DNA of 64,000 nucleotides from Orbilia blumenaviensis. Its lineage: Eukaryota; Ascomycota; Orbiliomycetes; Orbiliales; Orbiliaceae. The translations under genes were made by a program, and so were the position numbers. The DNA lies in assembly GCA_036872755.1 (NCBI GenBank), contig JAVHNS010000016.1, positions 62,001 to 126,000 of the forward strand. Reading direction: 5' to 3'. Shown in pieces: positions 1-12,800 of this stretch. Below the pieces are notes generated by a model. That model ran no database searches and was not told the origin of the DNA. It was given only the letters and a program-made list of their open reading frames with translations. Each line of letters begins with the position of its first letter. The first letter of the stretch is position 1.

Positions 1-1119
1 GGAGAGAGCAGACGTTCCTGTTGGAATCTAAAACAACTGGGTATACCGGCGAGTCCCTGATGATGTGGAGGAACTTGGCCAGGTGTCTGCTTCCTTCGTC
101 TTTCTACAGTGAACTATCAGTATTTCATGGCTACTCCAGTAGTTCGATCTTTTGGATGGTGGGGAGAGAGAATAGTTACATCGTAATGTTCAAACAATTC
201 GGTAGCATTCATCTCTTTGGTCTGATTCAAAGCGACGAACTTGATATCCTGCGGTGGCAGAGCTTCATATGTGAAAGGACCCTTGATCTTGTCGAGATCG
301 TGGGTACCCATGGACACCAATGTCCTCTGACGGCAGAGATTCTGATGAAGTTTATCCTGAAGCGAGATGAAGGAGTCGTATCTGGCCTGGTCGAACTTGA
401 TGCCACGGAGAACAGCAGCAGAGATATACTGTCGAATCTGGCTGGTAGATTCGTGGACTGTTATCTGTTGCATTTCGCCGCCTGGTGGAGCGACGACACG
501 GTAATTTGGGACGTCCTCCCGGCTGAGGAAGACGTTGAGCATTTTTGAGATACCCTCGATGCAGAGCATGTCGTATCTATAGCCTTTATTAGCACTTCCA
601 TTCTCGCTGATTTCTTTCATTCCTTCCTTTTAAGATCATAATTTTTATATTAATGTGTATGTTTTCATTCTTATATAATGTTTGTTAGAAGGGGAGTCTT
701 GCCTGTTGGCGGGGATCTCGATCTTGAGTTCCGGCGGACGTTCAGAGCCATCTTTTTCTTTTCTGTCTTGATCGGTAGTCTAGAAAGAAAGAAAGAGACA
801 GTGTATTGAATAAGTATCAATTGTATGAATTTATTTGGTGTATACGTATGAGGTTGAATCGGTGGAGGGGGGAGGAGAGTTCGGTATACTATCGTACATC
901 TTCGTCAAGTTCGATACCTGATACATAGACGAGCTTGTTAGCGACACCAGCACCCTTTTATATCCATATCCACAACAAGTGCGCATATGGATAAAAACAT
1001 TTGAAGGCAGAGAGAAAGAGCATACCGAATTCAAAACAGAGCTCGTCGAACTCCTGGGTGGTGTATTCCCGGCCAAGGGACTTGAAGAGGTCGGCCTTGT
1101 TGACCGTTATGGTAGGCAT
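1..1119 (-). CDS. frs1: Phenylalanyl-tRNA synthetase beta subunit, cytosolic (5' part, truncated by window start)
   Basis: Beta subunit of cytosolic PheRS, which with the alpha subunit charges tRNA-Phe. Exons on the minus strand: 1119-1026, 917-898, 779-703, 576-180 and 103-1 (continues off the window), about 230 residues. The N-terminus [12 protein letters not shown] and the following [18 protein letters not shown] are the conserved start of eukaryotic/archaeal PheRS beta. IELDED comes from a 20-nt exon; IEIPAN joined to [10 protein letters not shown] restores the family motif PANRYDxLCxEG. The intron 702-577 begins GC (AACAG|GCAAGA) and ends AG: no GT is available nearby and the conserved motif forces this junction. 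The last junction (GAT|GTAACT to CTGTAG|AAAGAC) restores [20 protein letters not shown]. All exon phases are consistent. Identity is secure; the exact micro-exon boundaries rest on motif continuity and GT/AG signals. Confidence 0.9.
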
Positions 1120-3684
1120 TGTCGCAGATGTGGGGGTATAAATTCGAGGACAGGTGCTCGGCTAAGGGAGTGGATTGGTGTTATCAATGGTGGTGGTAGT
1201 AGACACTGTACTGGTTGTGGTGATTGACGTCGCTCTGTTGTGCGGGTATGTCGACGACGATGGGATGGGATGTGTGTACCTATTTGATATCGATAACAGG
1301 CTTAATCCGTTTTTTGAGTCAGTCAGTCGGCCAGTCAGTTGGTCGGTCACAGACAGCTATTACTCTACTGGGTAGTACTTCTTGGGGTTGGTGTGGAGGG
1401 GTCAATTGTCAACGTTACAGGGTCGCCAGCGAGCCCCGCCAAATTTTTCTGCGGGACAGAAGAAAAAAAAATACTACCACCACTAGCTACGTACTCGGAC
1501 GCCGAACGTTTGATTCGATTGAGGGCCCACAGTATGTGACCGTATATGCTAAGTAGGTACCTAACCTACCTACCTACTAATAGGTACCATGGCTGCACGG
1601 ACTCAGCTCAATGCTCAGCACGGGGCCCCAAGACAATTGCATACAATTATAATATGTAATGTACGTAAGGAGGGGGGTACCCCCAGATTCCCGGCGTCAA
1701 TTAGTCCTGCTCTTACTTAATACAATGGGGAAAAACGCGACCGACAGATCAGACAGCTGTGCCCCGCCCGGGTTGTTATTATTGTTATAACCGTAACCTG
1801 TAAACGCTGAGGTACTATAATGGGCAGTACCTGCTGTGCCTGTGCACCGATATTATGCTTATATGCATACAACCGCTTTGTGATTCTCTCCTTTGTGATT
1901 GAATGTGGATTGTGATGAGAGTCTACAATCCTACATGACATGACATTGCGTGCCAGAACAGTATATAAGACAGTACGGTGCAGTATATACCTATACATAC
2001 GTACGGTACGTATACAGTGCCACGTTCTACCTGGCCAGTGGCAGGTCAGCCATTTTGTGATTTGTATATTATAAGGCCTTCCTCAGCATACGTCTCAAGT
2101 ATATATTACTGCAGTAAGTAACTTACATAGGCAGTAATATATATAGGTTTATAAATAGGCATCGCCGGCAGGTACTTACTCGAGTGCTGGAAGGAGAGAT
2201 TGCATGGAATGAACATCGAGATCGATGTAGATATCGATATCCCGCCTGGCCATCGAGCTAGTAATTACAAGTAGCCAGTTGAAACCGATGCTAGAATAAT
2301 ATCACTATCGAAGAGACTGCTTGTTCGGGCATCCCCATTCGAATTCCCCCATTCAATCCCCATTTCCCATTCGCTGGTTTGGCTAGCTAAGCTCACTCTG
2401 TCCGTCCCTCTTTTTTTTTCCGTCTCGTCTTAAAATTGTTCTGGAGCTCCAAAGGGAAAGAAGAAGAAAAAACATCGGATTGAGGCCAGTAGGAACGAAA
2501 GAAAGAAGAGAAACGAGGGGGGGAAAATGCCTATTGCTGCATTGAATTTTCATTTCCAACTGGTGTATACTGAAGTATAGGTATATACCTATATATAGAG
2601 AGAGATACAAAGGACCCGTATAGGACAAGAAGCAGAACAGGATACCGATATAATAATACACGAGTACCAGTTAGTAGCTCTTCGGTAGGTGAATACCTAG
2701 GTAGATAGATATATCTTCTTCTTCTTCTTCAGTCGTCATTTCTGAGTACCGTCGAAGATTTATCTACTCGGTATCGATAGCCTTCCCTGCTTTCCTTCCC
2801 TGGTCCCGAGTCTCTCATTCTCTCTCTCTCTCTCTCTTTCTCCTCTTCCCGACTTGACATACTACCCGCCCCCGGGAAACGTATCTACCCGCATATACTT
2901 ACTTACCTCCTACATAGTAAAAAAAAATAACATCGTCGTCGATAGTAACTCATCTGTTTGAGAAAGAAAGAGAGAAAGAAATAAAGAGAAAAAAAAAAAG
3001 GAAGATACTCCGTTTTTAAGTGGAACCGCCGAAACAACAATAATACTAGGTGCGTACGGGTGGACAGTACAGTACAGGACAGAAGCAGAAGCAGAGGCAG
3101 AAGCAGAGGCAGAACAGGAACCCAGGAAAAGAAAGCAGGAAGGAAACTGAACCAGGACTCAACCTGACCTCACAAAACAACAACCTCTCTTTCCCTCCCC
3201 CAGCACTCAGCAGCCAAAAGCCCCCCCCTCCACCCACCGTCACGAGCCTCTCCCCATCAACCTCTCCAGCCGCACCCACACACCCCCCCTAGTCTTCGAT
3301 CTTCCAGTCTTCTCCCGAAAGCTAGCTGCGGACTCCCATCGTCGATACCATCGTGTACGTATTCACTACCATAGTCACCGTCACCGTCCTCCTAAGCTTG
3401 CCCTGCCCGCTTGCCTGCTTCTACTTCAGGCTGGTCCATGCCTGTCCTACGAGTTCAATTCTGCTTCTTCCCTCCGTGCTCCTTACAATATCGATTCGGC
3501 GCTTTCTCTACCTTGTCGATATAATCTTCGTCTGTTCGTCTTCGACGTCATGAGCTTCCATTGCTAACTTGCTCGCTATCTTGGGGTAATCTAAGACCTT
3601 TACCAAAAAGCCTAGGCACCTCTCAACTACTTATACCCCTGTCTGGTATCACAACGACACCAAAAAACCCCCCTCAAAAATATC
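1120..3684. promoter_or_regulatory. Divergent intergenic region between PheRS-beta and PP2A-A genes; simple repeats, no gene seen
   Basis: 2.5 kb shared upstream region. I see no convincing coding exon on either strand. It contains pyrimidine- and purine-rich tracts, TACC repeats near 1555-1580, a TC dinucleotide run at about 2819-2837, a CAGAAG/CAGAGG hexanucleotide repeat at 3081-3118, and C-rich sequence leading to the PP2A start. It probably holds both promoters and a long PP2A 5' leader. Confidence 0.6.
3081..3118. repeat. Hexanucleotide (CAGAAG/CAGAGG) tandem repeat
   Basis: About six imperfect copies of CAGAAG or CAGAGG in a row, in the probable 5' leader of the PP2A-A gene. Read directly from the sequence. 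Confidence 0.8.
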
Positions 3685-6172
3685 ATGGAAGGCATGCAGG
3701 CTACCAGCGACGAGCTGTATCCCATCGCGGTGTTGATGGATGAATTGAAGGTCGGCCGCTCATCGCCCTCACTACCAAGGAAGAAACAAAGAAGAACAAG
3801 AAATAGAAGAAGAAAAAATATATATACATATACGCAGAGAGTCAGATGCATAGAGACATAGTTTCCTAACCAGGGCCACTCAACCTTATAGCACGACGAT
3901 GTCCTGCTTCGATTGAACGCTATCCGTCGATTATCCACGATCGCTCTCGCGCTGGGAGCCGAAAGAACAAGAGACGAACTAATTCCTTTCCTGGACGGTA
4001 TATTTCTCCCACACACCTACAATAATCATTCAATGAATAGCACTGCGAAATTGTACGGAAAAAAGACTGATTGGATCATCGGGTATTTCCTTTCTCTTAT
4101 TTAGAATCGGTTGAGGATGAAGACGAAGTCTTGACAGCTCTGAGCGACGAGCTTGGAGGATTTGTGGAATACGTTGGAGGACCGGAGTTCGGTCACGTCC
4201 TACTGTCTCCTTTAGAAAATCTCGCGGCTATCGAAGAACCCCTCGTTCGCGACAAGGTACGAATCCGTGGATCGCTTTTCATGTCCCTAGATCAGAGATA
4301 CGGAAGAAGAAACAGCGAGAGAGAAAAAGAGGAAAGAGTAGAAGGATTAGAAACGGCGAACGGTATCGGCTAACTGCATCATCCTACAAAAAAAGGCTGT
4401 CGAGTCCCTGAACAGGATCTGCGCCGAGCTCTCACAAGAACAAGTCGAAACCTACTTCATGCCTCTCATCATCCGTCTTTCGAAGGCAGACTGGTTCACC
4501 TCGAAAGTCTCAGCAACTGGCCTCTACAGCTGTGCATACGAAAAAGCAACTCCTCCCTCCCAGGAAAGCCTTCGAGCTCAATTTGGACAGCTTGTTCACG
4601 ATGATACGCCGATGGTTAGGAGAGCTTCTGCAACAGCCTTAGCCAAGTTTACCAAAAACATGACTGCCGAGGTTGTCGTTGCCGAAATCCTTTCCCTTTT
4701 CCAACATCTCGCACAGGACGATCAGGATAGCGTCCGTTTGTTAACCGTCGAGATTCTCATATCTGTAGCCGAGGTCATCCCACAAGACCAGCAGGCTACT
4801 CACACAATCCTCCTAACAACTTTGCGAAACTTAATTGGTGACAAGAGCTGGAGAGTTAGATATATGGTAGCTGACCGCTTTGAAAAGCTCGCCAAGGCAG
4901 TTGGAGACGAAGTTGTTAGAAGGGATCTTGTTCCTGCATTTGTTAAACTTCTAAAGGACACAGAGGCAGAGGTCCGCACCGCTATTGCCGGTCAGATACC
5001 TGGTATGTTTACCACTTCCACATGCTTTTCTCTGCCAAACCAATTACAAATCTAATTCTTATGACGAACAGGCTTCTGTGGACTCCTTGATAGGGAGACA
5101 TTGTTGAACGAGATTATGACCAGTGTTGAGGATCTTGTTACTGACTCCTCCCAACACGTCAGGGCCGCATTGGGCACCCAGATTAGTGGACTGGCCCCAA
5201 TTCTCGGAAAAGAAGAGTATGTTGTATAGCCTGATACCCCGGTTGTTCGCAAGCTGACGCCTATGAAGGACTATTGCGCATCTTCTGCCCATGTTTTTGC
5301 AGATGCTCAAGGACGAGTTCCCTGACGTTAGACTGCATATCATCTCAAAGCTTGAGCTTGTCAACGAGGGTAAGCTTAATGTATGCTATGGAAACTTTGA
5401 AGGGCACTGCTAATCCCTCCCAAAGTTATTGGCATAGAACTCCTTTCACAATCTCTTCTACCAGCCATCGTTCAGCTTGCAGAGGATAAGCAGTGGCGTG
5501 TCCGTCTCGCGATCATCGAATACATTCCCTTGCTTGCGTCGCAGCTAGGTGTTGAATTCTTTGACGAGAAACTCGGTGGACTTTGTATGGGATGGCTCGG
5601 CGACACTGTCTTCTCCATCCGAGAGGCGGCGACGCTGAACCTGAAGAAGCTTACTGAGGTGTTCGGCGTCGAATGGGCCAAGAATACGATAATACCCAAG
5701 GTTATGAACATGGGAACTCACCCTAACTACCTTTACAGAATGACCACTTGTTTCGCGATCAGCGTAAGTTTCAGATCCACCTTCCCCGCTCGCTAAGAGG
5801 GGCACTCCTCGCTAATCTCGTCTCCAGACATTGGCACCCGTTGTCTCGCTTTCAGTTATCCAGGAGAACATTCTCCCAGTGATCACTGGGCTTGTGGAGG
5901 ACCCAATTCCTAACATCCGTTTCAACGTTGCTAAGTCATACGGTGCTCTGCTTGATGTTCTTCGAAGCCTCCCGGAAGACGGCGGCCCACTGCCCAAGGG
6001 AAGCGAGATTGCCCCTGTTGGAACGGAGCCGTCTCCGGCTGCTCTCGAGGTCATCCAGAAGGACATTGCTCCTGCCCTGGAGAAGCTACAGACAGATGAC
6101 GATATTGACGTCAGGTACTTTGCAAGCCAGGCAGCCGCAAAGCTACCGGACGCTATGCACACCAGCCCGTAG
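3685..6172 (+). CDS. PP2A 65-kDa scaffold (regulatory A) subunit, HEAT-repeat protein
   Basis: Structural subunit of protein phosphatase 2A (Tpd3/Paa1/PR65), the HEAT-repeat scaffold joining the catalytic subunit to a B subunit. Exons: 3685-3750, 3892-3997, 4105-4256, 4396-5002, 5072-5216, 5269-5369, 5426-5763, 5828-6172; 619 residues against about 590-635 in the family, phases consistent throughout. Diagnostic segments are [43 protein letters not shown], the repeat [16 protein letters not shown] and a C-terminal repeat ending [14 protein letters not shown] roughly 20-residue Gly/Pro-rich loop ([13 protein letters not shown] onward) lies in the last repeats. The first intron's donor reads AAG|GTCGGC, a poor match to consensus, but the downstream [13 protein letters not shown] join and the CTAAC branch site before TTATAG support it. 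HEAT repeats cover essentially the whole protein; no signal or membrane segment is seen. Confidence 0.93.
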
Positions 6173-7228
6173 AAGAAGAATATAAAAAATAATTCTTTTA
6201 TCGAAAGTTGTTAAAAGAGAAAAACAAAAATAAAAAATTAAAGCCAAAAGGGAAAAAAAGATTTTTATTTTGTTCTTCATGGCCTTGCCATCAACTCTTT
6301 CTCTCCCACACTCTCACACAACCGTTTTATTATTTTTAGAATACGAGCCTTCCTTGGTTTTTTTTTTTACGATTGCAATTGTACTGCGGCCCTTCTACCT
6401 TAAACTCCTATCAAACCCCGCGCTTTTCTTGTGGATAGCTCCAGAGCTCAGATAGTATGCTTAGCTTGCTAGATGGCCCCCCCTCCCTTGGATATAGCTT
6501 CTTTTCACGAATGAGACGGTATTCCCGAAATAATATTCTATTTTTTCCTTAGTAGCAGTTAACATTTTCCTATTTTTTGACACCTATATTATAGTAATAA
6601 TTACCGATATACTGTTGAGTTCATATTATCCCCGGTTAATTATTGGTCCCGTGAATTCATGAAAAGTTTTATAATTTTATAGTACATGCCTATAAGGCTG
6701 GGCACGGTGGAGGGGGAAAGCTCGTGATATGGCGTAGACAAAGAAGCGCGACAATTGGAAAACCAACGACACACAACGCGACTTATACCCATTGTTTTTT
6801 TCTTCTTTGTTTATTGAACATCCTTCTTCGCTCCCCCCATCTCTCTACTTCTCTAATATAGGCAGAAGCTTTCGAAGTCACTATTCACGATTCATTTACT
6901 ACCGACCCTTCAGTGCCATCTTTCCCTTAGCCTAGTTTTTTTTTAGGTAGTGTGTCGTATCGATAAGGAGCTATAGCTCATAGCTATCAGGAGCTCTGAC
7001 CTTGACGTCTACTCTTTAGCTAATTCAGCACCCCCCTCCTCCTCCTCCCCCGTGCGCGCGAGGATAAATTTATAATAATAATTTATAACTTATTATAATC
7101 AGCCAGTCACCAACTGCTTCTTTATCGACTTCTTTCTTTCTCTTTTCTTTCCTTCCATTCCTAATCACAAGCAATTCAAAACACCCACGCATATATCCAC
7201 AATCTCATACGCGTTTTTTTAAACAGGC

Positions 7229-7268
<40 letters not shown>

Positions 7269-7289
7269 GCTTATTAAAAAAAGAGAGCC
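6173..7289. other. Intergenic: PP2A-A 3' end and NSE3 promoter; AT-rich, no gene seen
   Basis: About 1.1 kb of AT-rich and pyrimidine-rich sequence without a supportable ORF. It ends with a 32-nt T homopolymer close to the next start codon. It includes a short AT-rich inverted element around 7063-7098. Confidence 0.6.
7235..7266 (+). repeat. 32-nt poly-T homopolymer just upstream of the NSE3 start
   Basis: An uninterrupted run of 32 T, ending 23 nt before the ATG at 7290. It may be an instability hotspot or a poly(dA:dT) nucleosome-excluding element. Its length in the assembly may be unreliable. Confidence 0.9.
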
Positions 7290-8841
7290 ATGGTTCGCAC
7301 ACAGCAGGAAGTTACGCGGAAACGGCAGAGGAAGGTATGTTTTTTTTTTTCTTCTCCCCATCTAACTCAAGAGTCATGGTACATATTTGAGTATATAGAG
7401 CACTGGCTAACACTCTATCTATCTATTTATCATATTAGTCACAACGAGAACCAACTCCCGAAGAAGAAGAAGAGGAGGAGGAGGAAGAAGAGGAAGAAGA
7501 AGAGGAAGAGGAAGAAGAGCCACAGCCTACCCGCCGTCATCGTCAAAGCTATGGCAAACAGCAAATATCACGGAATAGTCGCCGTTCAAGGGCTCCCGTT
7601 CAACCTGAAATAGAAGAAGAGGAGGAAGAAGCAGATGGCGGTGAATCCGGCATTCGTGCTAAACGGGGTAGTGGTGGCGGTGGTGGTAAAAGAGCTCAGA
7701 AACGACGACGGAGAGAAGAAGAGGAAGAACAGGAAGAACAGGAGGGAGAAGAACAGGGAGAGCAGGAAGGGGAAGGCGAAGAAGGCGAAGAGGAAGGCAG
7801 AAGTGGGAAAGGCGTTAATCCTGTCAGCAAGCTTGTAAGGCTGGCTTTGGCGATGGAATATCAGAAGAAACCGATCAGAAGGCAGGATATTACTGAGAAA
7901 GGTATTTACACATAACCCCCTCCCTCCCTCAAACCATGTCCTTCACATGATGAACTAAAAAACCGGATCTAACAATCTACATTTTTGTAAACAAAATAGT
8001 ACTAGGCACTCAATTCAAAGGCGAATTTAAAGAAATATTCCAAGAAGCCCAAACCGCCTTAAAGCTCGTCTTCGGCTTCGAAATGGTCGAACTCCCCGCC
8101 GTAACCGAAAGAATCTCACTAGTCCAACAGCGACGACAAGCCGCCGCAGATGCCCAACGGGGCGATAGCAACGCCGGCACCACCGCTGCTGAAAAGAAAA
8201 AAAGGAAAGAAACATCAGGCAGTAAAAGCTGGCAATTGGTCTCGGTATTACCGGCTGAGTACAGACTTCCAGTATTAATCTCCCCGCAGCTACCGGATGA
8301 CCAAACGGTCTTGGGTATCACGAGCGTAATAGTCGCGTTAGTATACCTCTCCGGCCGGAGTATAAGCGAAACCCTTCTAAAACGCCATTTGAGAAAGTTT
8401 GGCGTGGAGGAGCGTATACCCGTCGAAGGTAACAGAGAACACGGGAAGATGGAGAATATTATGGCAAAGCTTATTAGAGAAGGTTATTTGGTTAAGTTGA
8501 AGGATGAGATTGTACCGGGACAGGAACAGACTTTTACGTATGTCGTTGGACCGAGGGGGAAGTTGGAGGTTGGGAGGAGTGGGGTTATCGAGTATGTGAA
8601 GAAGGTTTTTGAAGGGGTGGATGGGGAGGTGGATGATGCATTTGAGAGAAGGGTTAATAGGGCTATTGGGAAGGATGAAGGGCAACCTGGGACCGGGGGG
8701 GATGATATTGAAGAGGCAGACGAAGGTGGGGGGCAGTCTAAAGGTAGAAGCAGGAAAGGTGGAAGTCGAGCGGGGAGACGACGAAGGAATGGAAGCGACG
8801 AGGAAGAGGAAGAGCCAGATTTCGATGAAGATAGCGCTTAG
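7290..8841 (+). CDS. nse3: Nse3 / MAGE-domain subunit of the SMC5/6 complex
   Basis: Non-SMC element 3, a MAGE-family winged-helix protein that works with Nse1 and Nse4 in the SMC5/6 DNA-repair complex in the nucleus. Exons: 7290-7334, 7439-7901, 8000-8841; 449 residues, phases consistent. The MAGE homology starts near SKLVRLALAMEYQKKPIRR and continues through VLGTQFKGEFKEIFQEAQTAL, FGFEMVELP, a variable charged insert, LVSVLP, then GITSVIVALVYLSGRSISE, LLKRHLRKFGVEE and KLIREGYLVKLKDE. N-terminal to it is a roughly 140-residue low-complexity segment including 20 consecutive Glu and blocks of Lys/Arg. The C-terminus is again acidic and Arg-rich (EEEEEPDFDEDSA). Family assignment is firm; the acidic tracts are unusual in length and their role is unknown. 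Confidence 0.87.
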
Positions 8842-9817
8842 AAAGCCTCATAGCAGGGCTTGGTCGATTACATCGCCTCTTTCACCTTATACACTAATCT
8901 CTTTGGCATTCTGGGGCGCTCTCTTTTTTGGCTCGGCTTTGAATCTTAGGCATATATGCATCACGGGTGAAGGGGTTTCGATACCCCAAAGTTAATGGAT
9001 AGCATAGCTTCTATAAAATATCAACTGAAGGGTATAAATCTGACCCAATCACCACAAGGAACACGAATGGGAGCATTCCCTCCTAACTGGTATCTATTGA
9101 TTCTAAATTCTATTTATAAACCCATAGATTTAGTTCTAATGATATAAGGTAACAACGAAAGCAACAGTTGAATAGGGATATCAACAACCGACGTGTTTTC
9201 GGCGTTTTTGTAGGGGGTAGTATATAGTATACATTAAAAGATAGAGATAGGCTATAGGTCCAAATAGTCTCGTAGTCCAGATAGGCCCCATGCCCACAAG
9301 AGGGGTATATATGTGGTTCTGGAAGGCGTGAGGGGTAGAGGGGGGATCAATTGACCCAAAAGCCAGAGAACAATAAGTGATTTTAAGAGGGAAAGAAAGG
9401 AAAGGAGAGAACACCAAAAGGTAAATAATAGGAGAATCCGTTAAAACAGAATTACAGAAATAAAATAACCTTAAATGCTTTTTTTCCATAAAAGATTTTT
9501 CCGCTATAAACTGCTACAAAAGGGGTTTTACAAAAAAGAGGACACAAAGGAGAAACATATGTGCACAAAAAAGACTCGTGATGCCGGAAACAAGAGGGTA
9601 AAAAGATATCACCAATGAACCAAAGAAAACCTCCCCGCCTTACCTTCCCCATCCTTCCAATAGAAACCAAAATTGCAACTGTGAAGATTACAGACCAATT
9701 AATACAACAAAGAGAATTATAAGAAAAAATGATCCACAAAGAAAAGAATAGTTGATTAAAATATATATGGTAGCGTAGTGATGTAGTCTTGCTAAGAGTT
9801 AGTAGTACCCCGAATAA
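8842..9817. other. Convergent intergenic region (NSE3 and EFR3 3' ends)
   Basis: About 1 kb between converging stop codons. AT-rich with purine-rich stretches. I see no gene; it presumably holds the two 3' UTRs and polyadenylation signals. Confidence 0.6.
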
Positions 9818-12800
9818 CTAATAGGGGGGTCTAAACCCTCCAGCACTCAGGGTGCTGCCGCTTCGTTGTCTACCGCCACTTGCGGGAACGGATTTGCCTC
9901 TAACACTTCCGATTCCGCTAAGGAGGCTCTTGACGTCGACGCCACTAGTCCCGGACTGACCGCCCGGCGACCCACCCTGCTGGATCCTCACAACCCCTGG
10001 GGTTGGGCTTCCAGCACCACTGCTGAGGACGCTGCTCATAGGGGTTGCGACTCCACTATGATTATTGTTCGCGCTGAGGCTTCTTGGCGGCCCTGTAGCA
10101 GCGATAGTGGGGCTGGCCGACGGCTCAGGAGTTCGTCTGATTTGTCCAACGACAGGGGCATTCGGCGGCGAGTACTGGGCCGTCGTGCCAGTTTCCCACC
10201 AGGCCTTCTGGGGTGGGCCTCCGGAGGCCGAGGAAAGCATCAACTCGATCTGCGGGGCACCCGTGGGACTGGTGGTAGCTGTCGCTTCTTTTGATGGGGT
10301 GCCAGGCGCGCCCTCGTCCCAGAAAGAGAAGGAAGAAAGGCCATCGTCCTTCTTATGGCCCGAGGCACTTCCGTTCTCTGGGGTGGCGGCTTTTTGAGGA
10401 GTCAACGGCACTGGTGGCGTCAAAGGCGTTTGAGGGTACTCGCCGGGCATGTGGATTTGGACCTGTGGTTGGAAGAATCCGGGCAGTGGTGGAACAGGAG
10501 GGTTTTCCCCTTCGGCGTCGGAACCAGGGACGGGGCTGGTGCCTTTTCTCTCCGAGCTTCGGCTCCTGGTGCTATTTTTTCGCTTTGCACCGCCAGTTGG
10601 GGGTATGGGGCTCTCCTTTCCTGCGCGAACACTATTATCATCTGACGAACTGCCAATATAGCTACCAACATCCATCATACTTTCACTGCTGTCGCTATGA
10701 CCTCCGAGACTGCCCCTGTTGAACCTGATATTCCCGTTTTGAGTCGTTGGGCGGCTTGTCCCAGGTCGAGACACGCCTGTAAGGACTAGTTTCAACTCAT
10801 TGGCCCTAAGCGTGCTTTCCCTACTGCTGCTTGTCCTTGTAGCGGATACATTGGTATTCGATCGGTTTGCTCTACCAAACCGTTCTTCCTGGCCGGCCTT
10901 AAACTTTTCGAGATTTCCAGTAGGTGGACGGCTTGAGGGGCGACTCGGACTACGGTGTAATGTATCCTTTCCAGATGTATGCGTGCTCCTTCTGTCTCCA
11001 TTGACGGGCAGAAAGCTTCTGATCGTAGTATTCGTCCCATGAGTGCCTCCCATTCCAGCCCGGCTCTCGGCCAGACTAGTCTGTCGGCTCGAATGAGCCT
11101 CGATACCGGCCATGACCGATTCTTTGCTCCAGGTTGCACCATCCATAAACATTTCCCTCAACTTCGCAGGGAACTCCGCCTCGCTCTCTGTAGCGATGGC
11201 ATGCATTACCAACTCCGCAATGTCCATGTAGTCTTCACGAGGAAGTAGAACCCCCTCTGCGATTGTCTCAGGGTAAGTGTGCTTCTCATCGAATATATCG
11301 ACAACCTGGTCCTCCTCGCGTGGAACCTTGAGTGGGACAAACCACTTTCCAGAATTTTGCCTCTCACTGATCATATCCAACGTATCCTGACGAAGAGGCT
11401 CGATGCCCCAAGTTTCTGATATGGTGTATATATACGCCAACACCAAACTCTTGATGGCAATCTTTTCCTTTGCGCTTTCCAGCCCACTGGCTTCCTCGTC
11501 AAGGCGATAGATCATTGGCAAACCGGAAAGAATGGCTGGTAGTCCCATTTTCCGCACAAGAAGGTCCAGGAGCTTGTATACCCCGACAACATCAATCGCT
11601 CTGCCCGCATGTGCAAGAACAGTCTCAAAGGCCGAAACATGGAGGAGTTTGAGGAAGGAGTTGTTGATGAGTTTCATCGCTCGGTGAGTGAGGTTGAGGC
11701 TGTTAACTTCAATCAGAGCATTGCCGATATCGCTTGCGGCATTAGGCCTATCGATCTCGAGCGAAAAGTAGGTTGAAATGCTATCTACATAGGCCTTTCG
11801 TACACCCTTCTCCTCCTCGCGAAGCAACCAATGTGTCCCATCCCAAACGCTGAGGGGTACGGTATTCCTGCCGATGGATTGGGCGGAGGTCCGCTGGTTT
11901 GCGATGCTCAATAGGTCTCGTACGGATTTCAGGGCCACCGCACGCGCAGTATCGAAACTAAAGAAGTCATCTACGTGGGGCTGTTCGGTAATATTCGGTA
12001 CGGCACCGGCAACAGCCGGATCAGTGGTGAGTGGTGCCGAAGGGGATGGCTTCAGTCTGAGCAAGACTTCACCAGCAACATCCGAGATCTGGTCCGTATA
12101 ATATATATGGGTCCCAAGATCTGCGATACATTTGCGAAGCCTGTGGAGCAAATCCTTCCGTGTTGACGAAGGAGACTTGACTACCTCTGTGATCGTGGCC
12201 GTGATAGCAAATATAGCGGCGGTAGTGAGGGATGGGCTCGCTGTTGGTGGTGGCTTCTCTGCTGCTTTCGGTGAACTAGGCGGTGATGGTTTAGTCTCCA
12301 ATTGCAGAAGCTGTAGGATCTTCGCAATTATGGATATTAGAACGTCCATCACACTGAGACCAACGAGGTTGACCGTGGAGGACAGAAGCCATGAAATCAA
12401 CTGCGCGTATATGAGTTGCTTTTGCAACTCGGCCTCCACCATAGGGCAAGCAACTAGGGTCTCGAGGATTTCGACAAGGATTAGGAATCGAGACTGCGTG
12501 GGTGCCCATTTTGCGACCATTTCGATAAGGCTGGTAGTCCATGCTTCGAGCACGTTGGGTTTCGAGGTGATGTAATGAAGGACAGCTCTCGTAGCGGATC
12601 GGATCTGTGCGGGATTGTTGACTTCAAAGATTGCCTTCAGGCTCTGCAACGCCAGAAGTTCGATATCCTGCTGGTCCATCTTATCAACGTCAGCGGCAGT
12701 GTTTGCCATGGCTCCGTCGATGGTCCCTATTGATGCCCGAGGTAACCCAGCTGTATTATTGCCTTTCTCTTCATTTGTTTCGATGGTTGTGATGCGGTAC

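Noticed and set aside
49..548. 175-codon plus-strand frame at the window start
   Set aside because: It is antisense to PheRS beta exons whose reading frame is conserved.
9866..10722. Overlapping plus-strand frames opposite EFR3
   Set aside because: Antisense of the Ser/Pro/Gly-rich EFR3 tail; Gly/Arg/Trp-rich composition is typical of such shadows.
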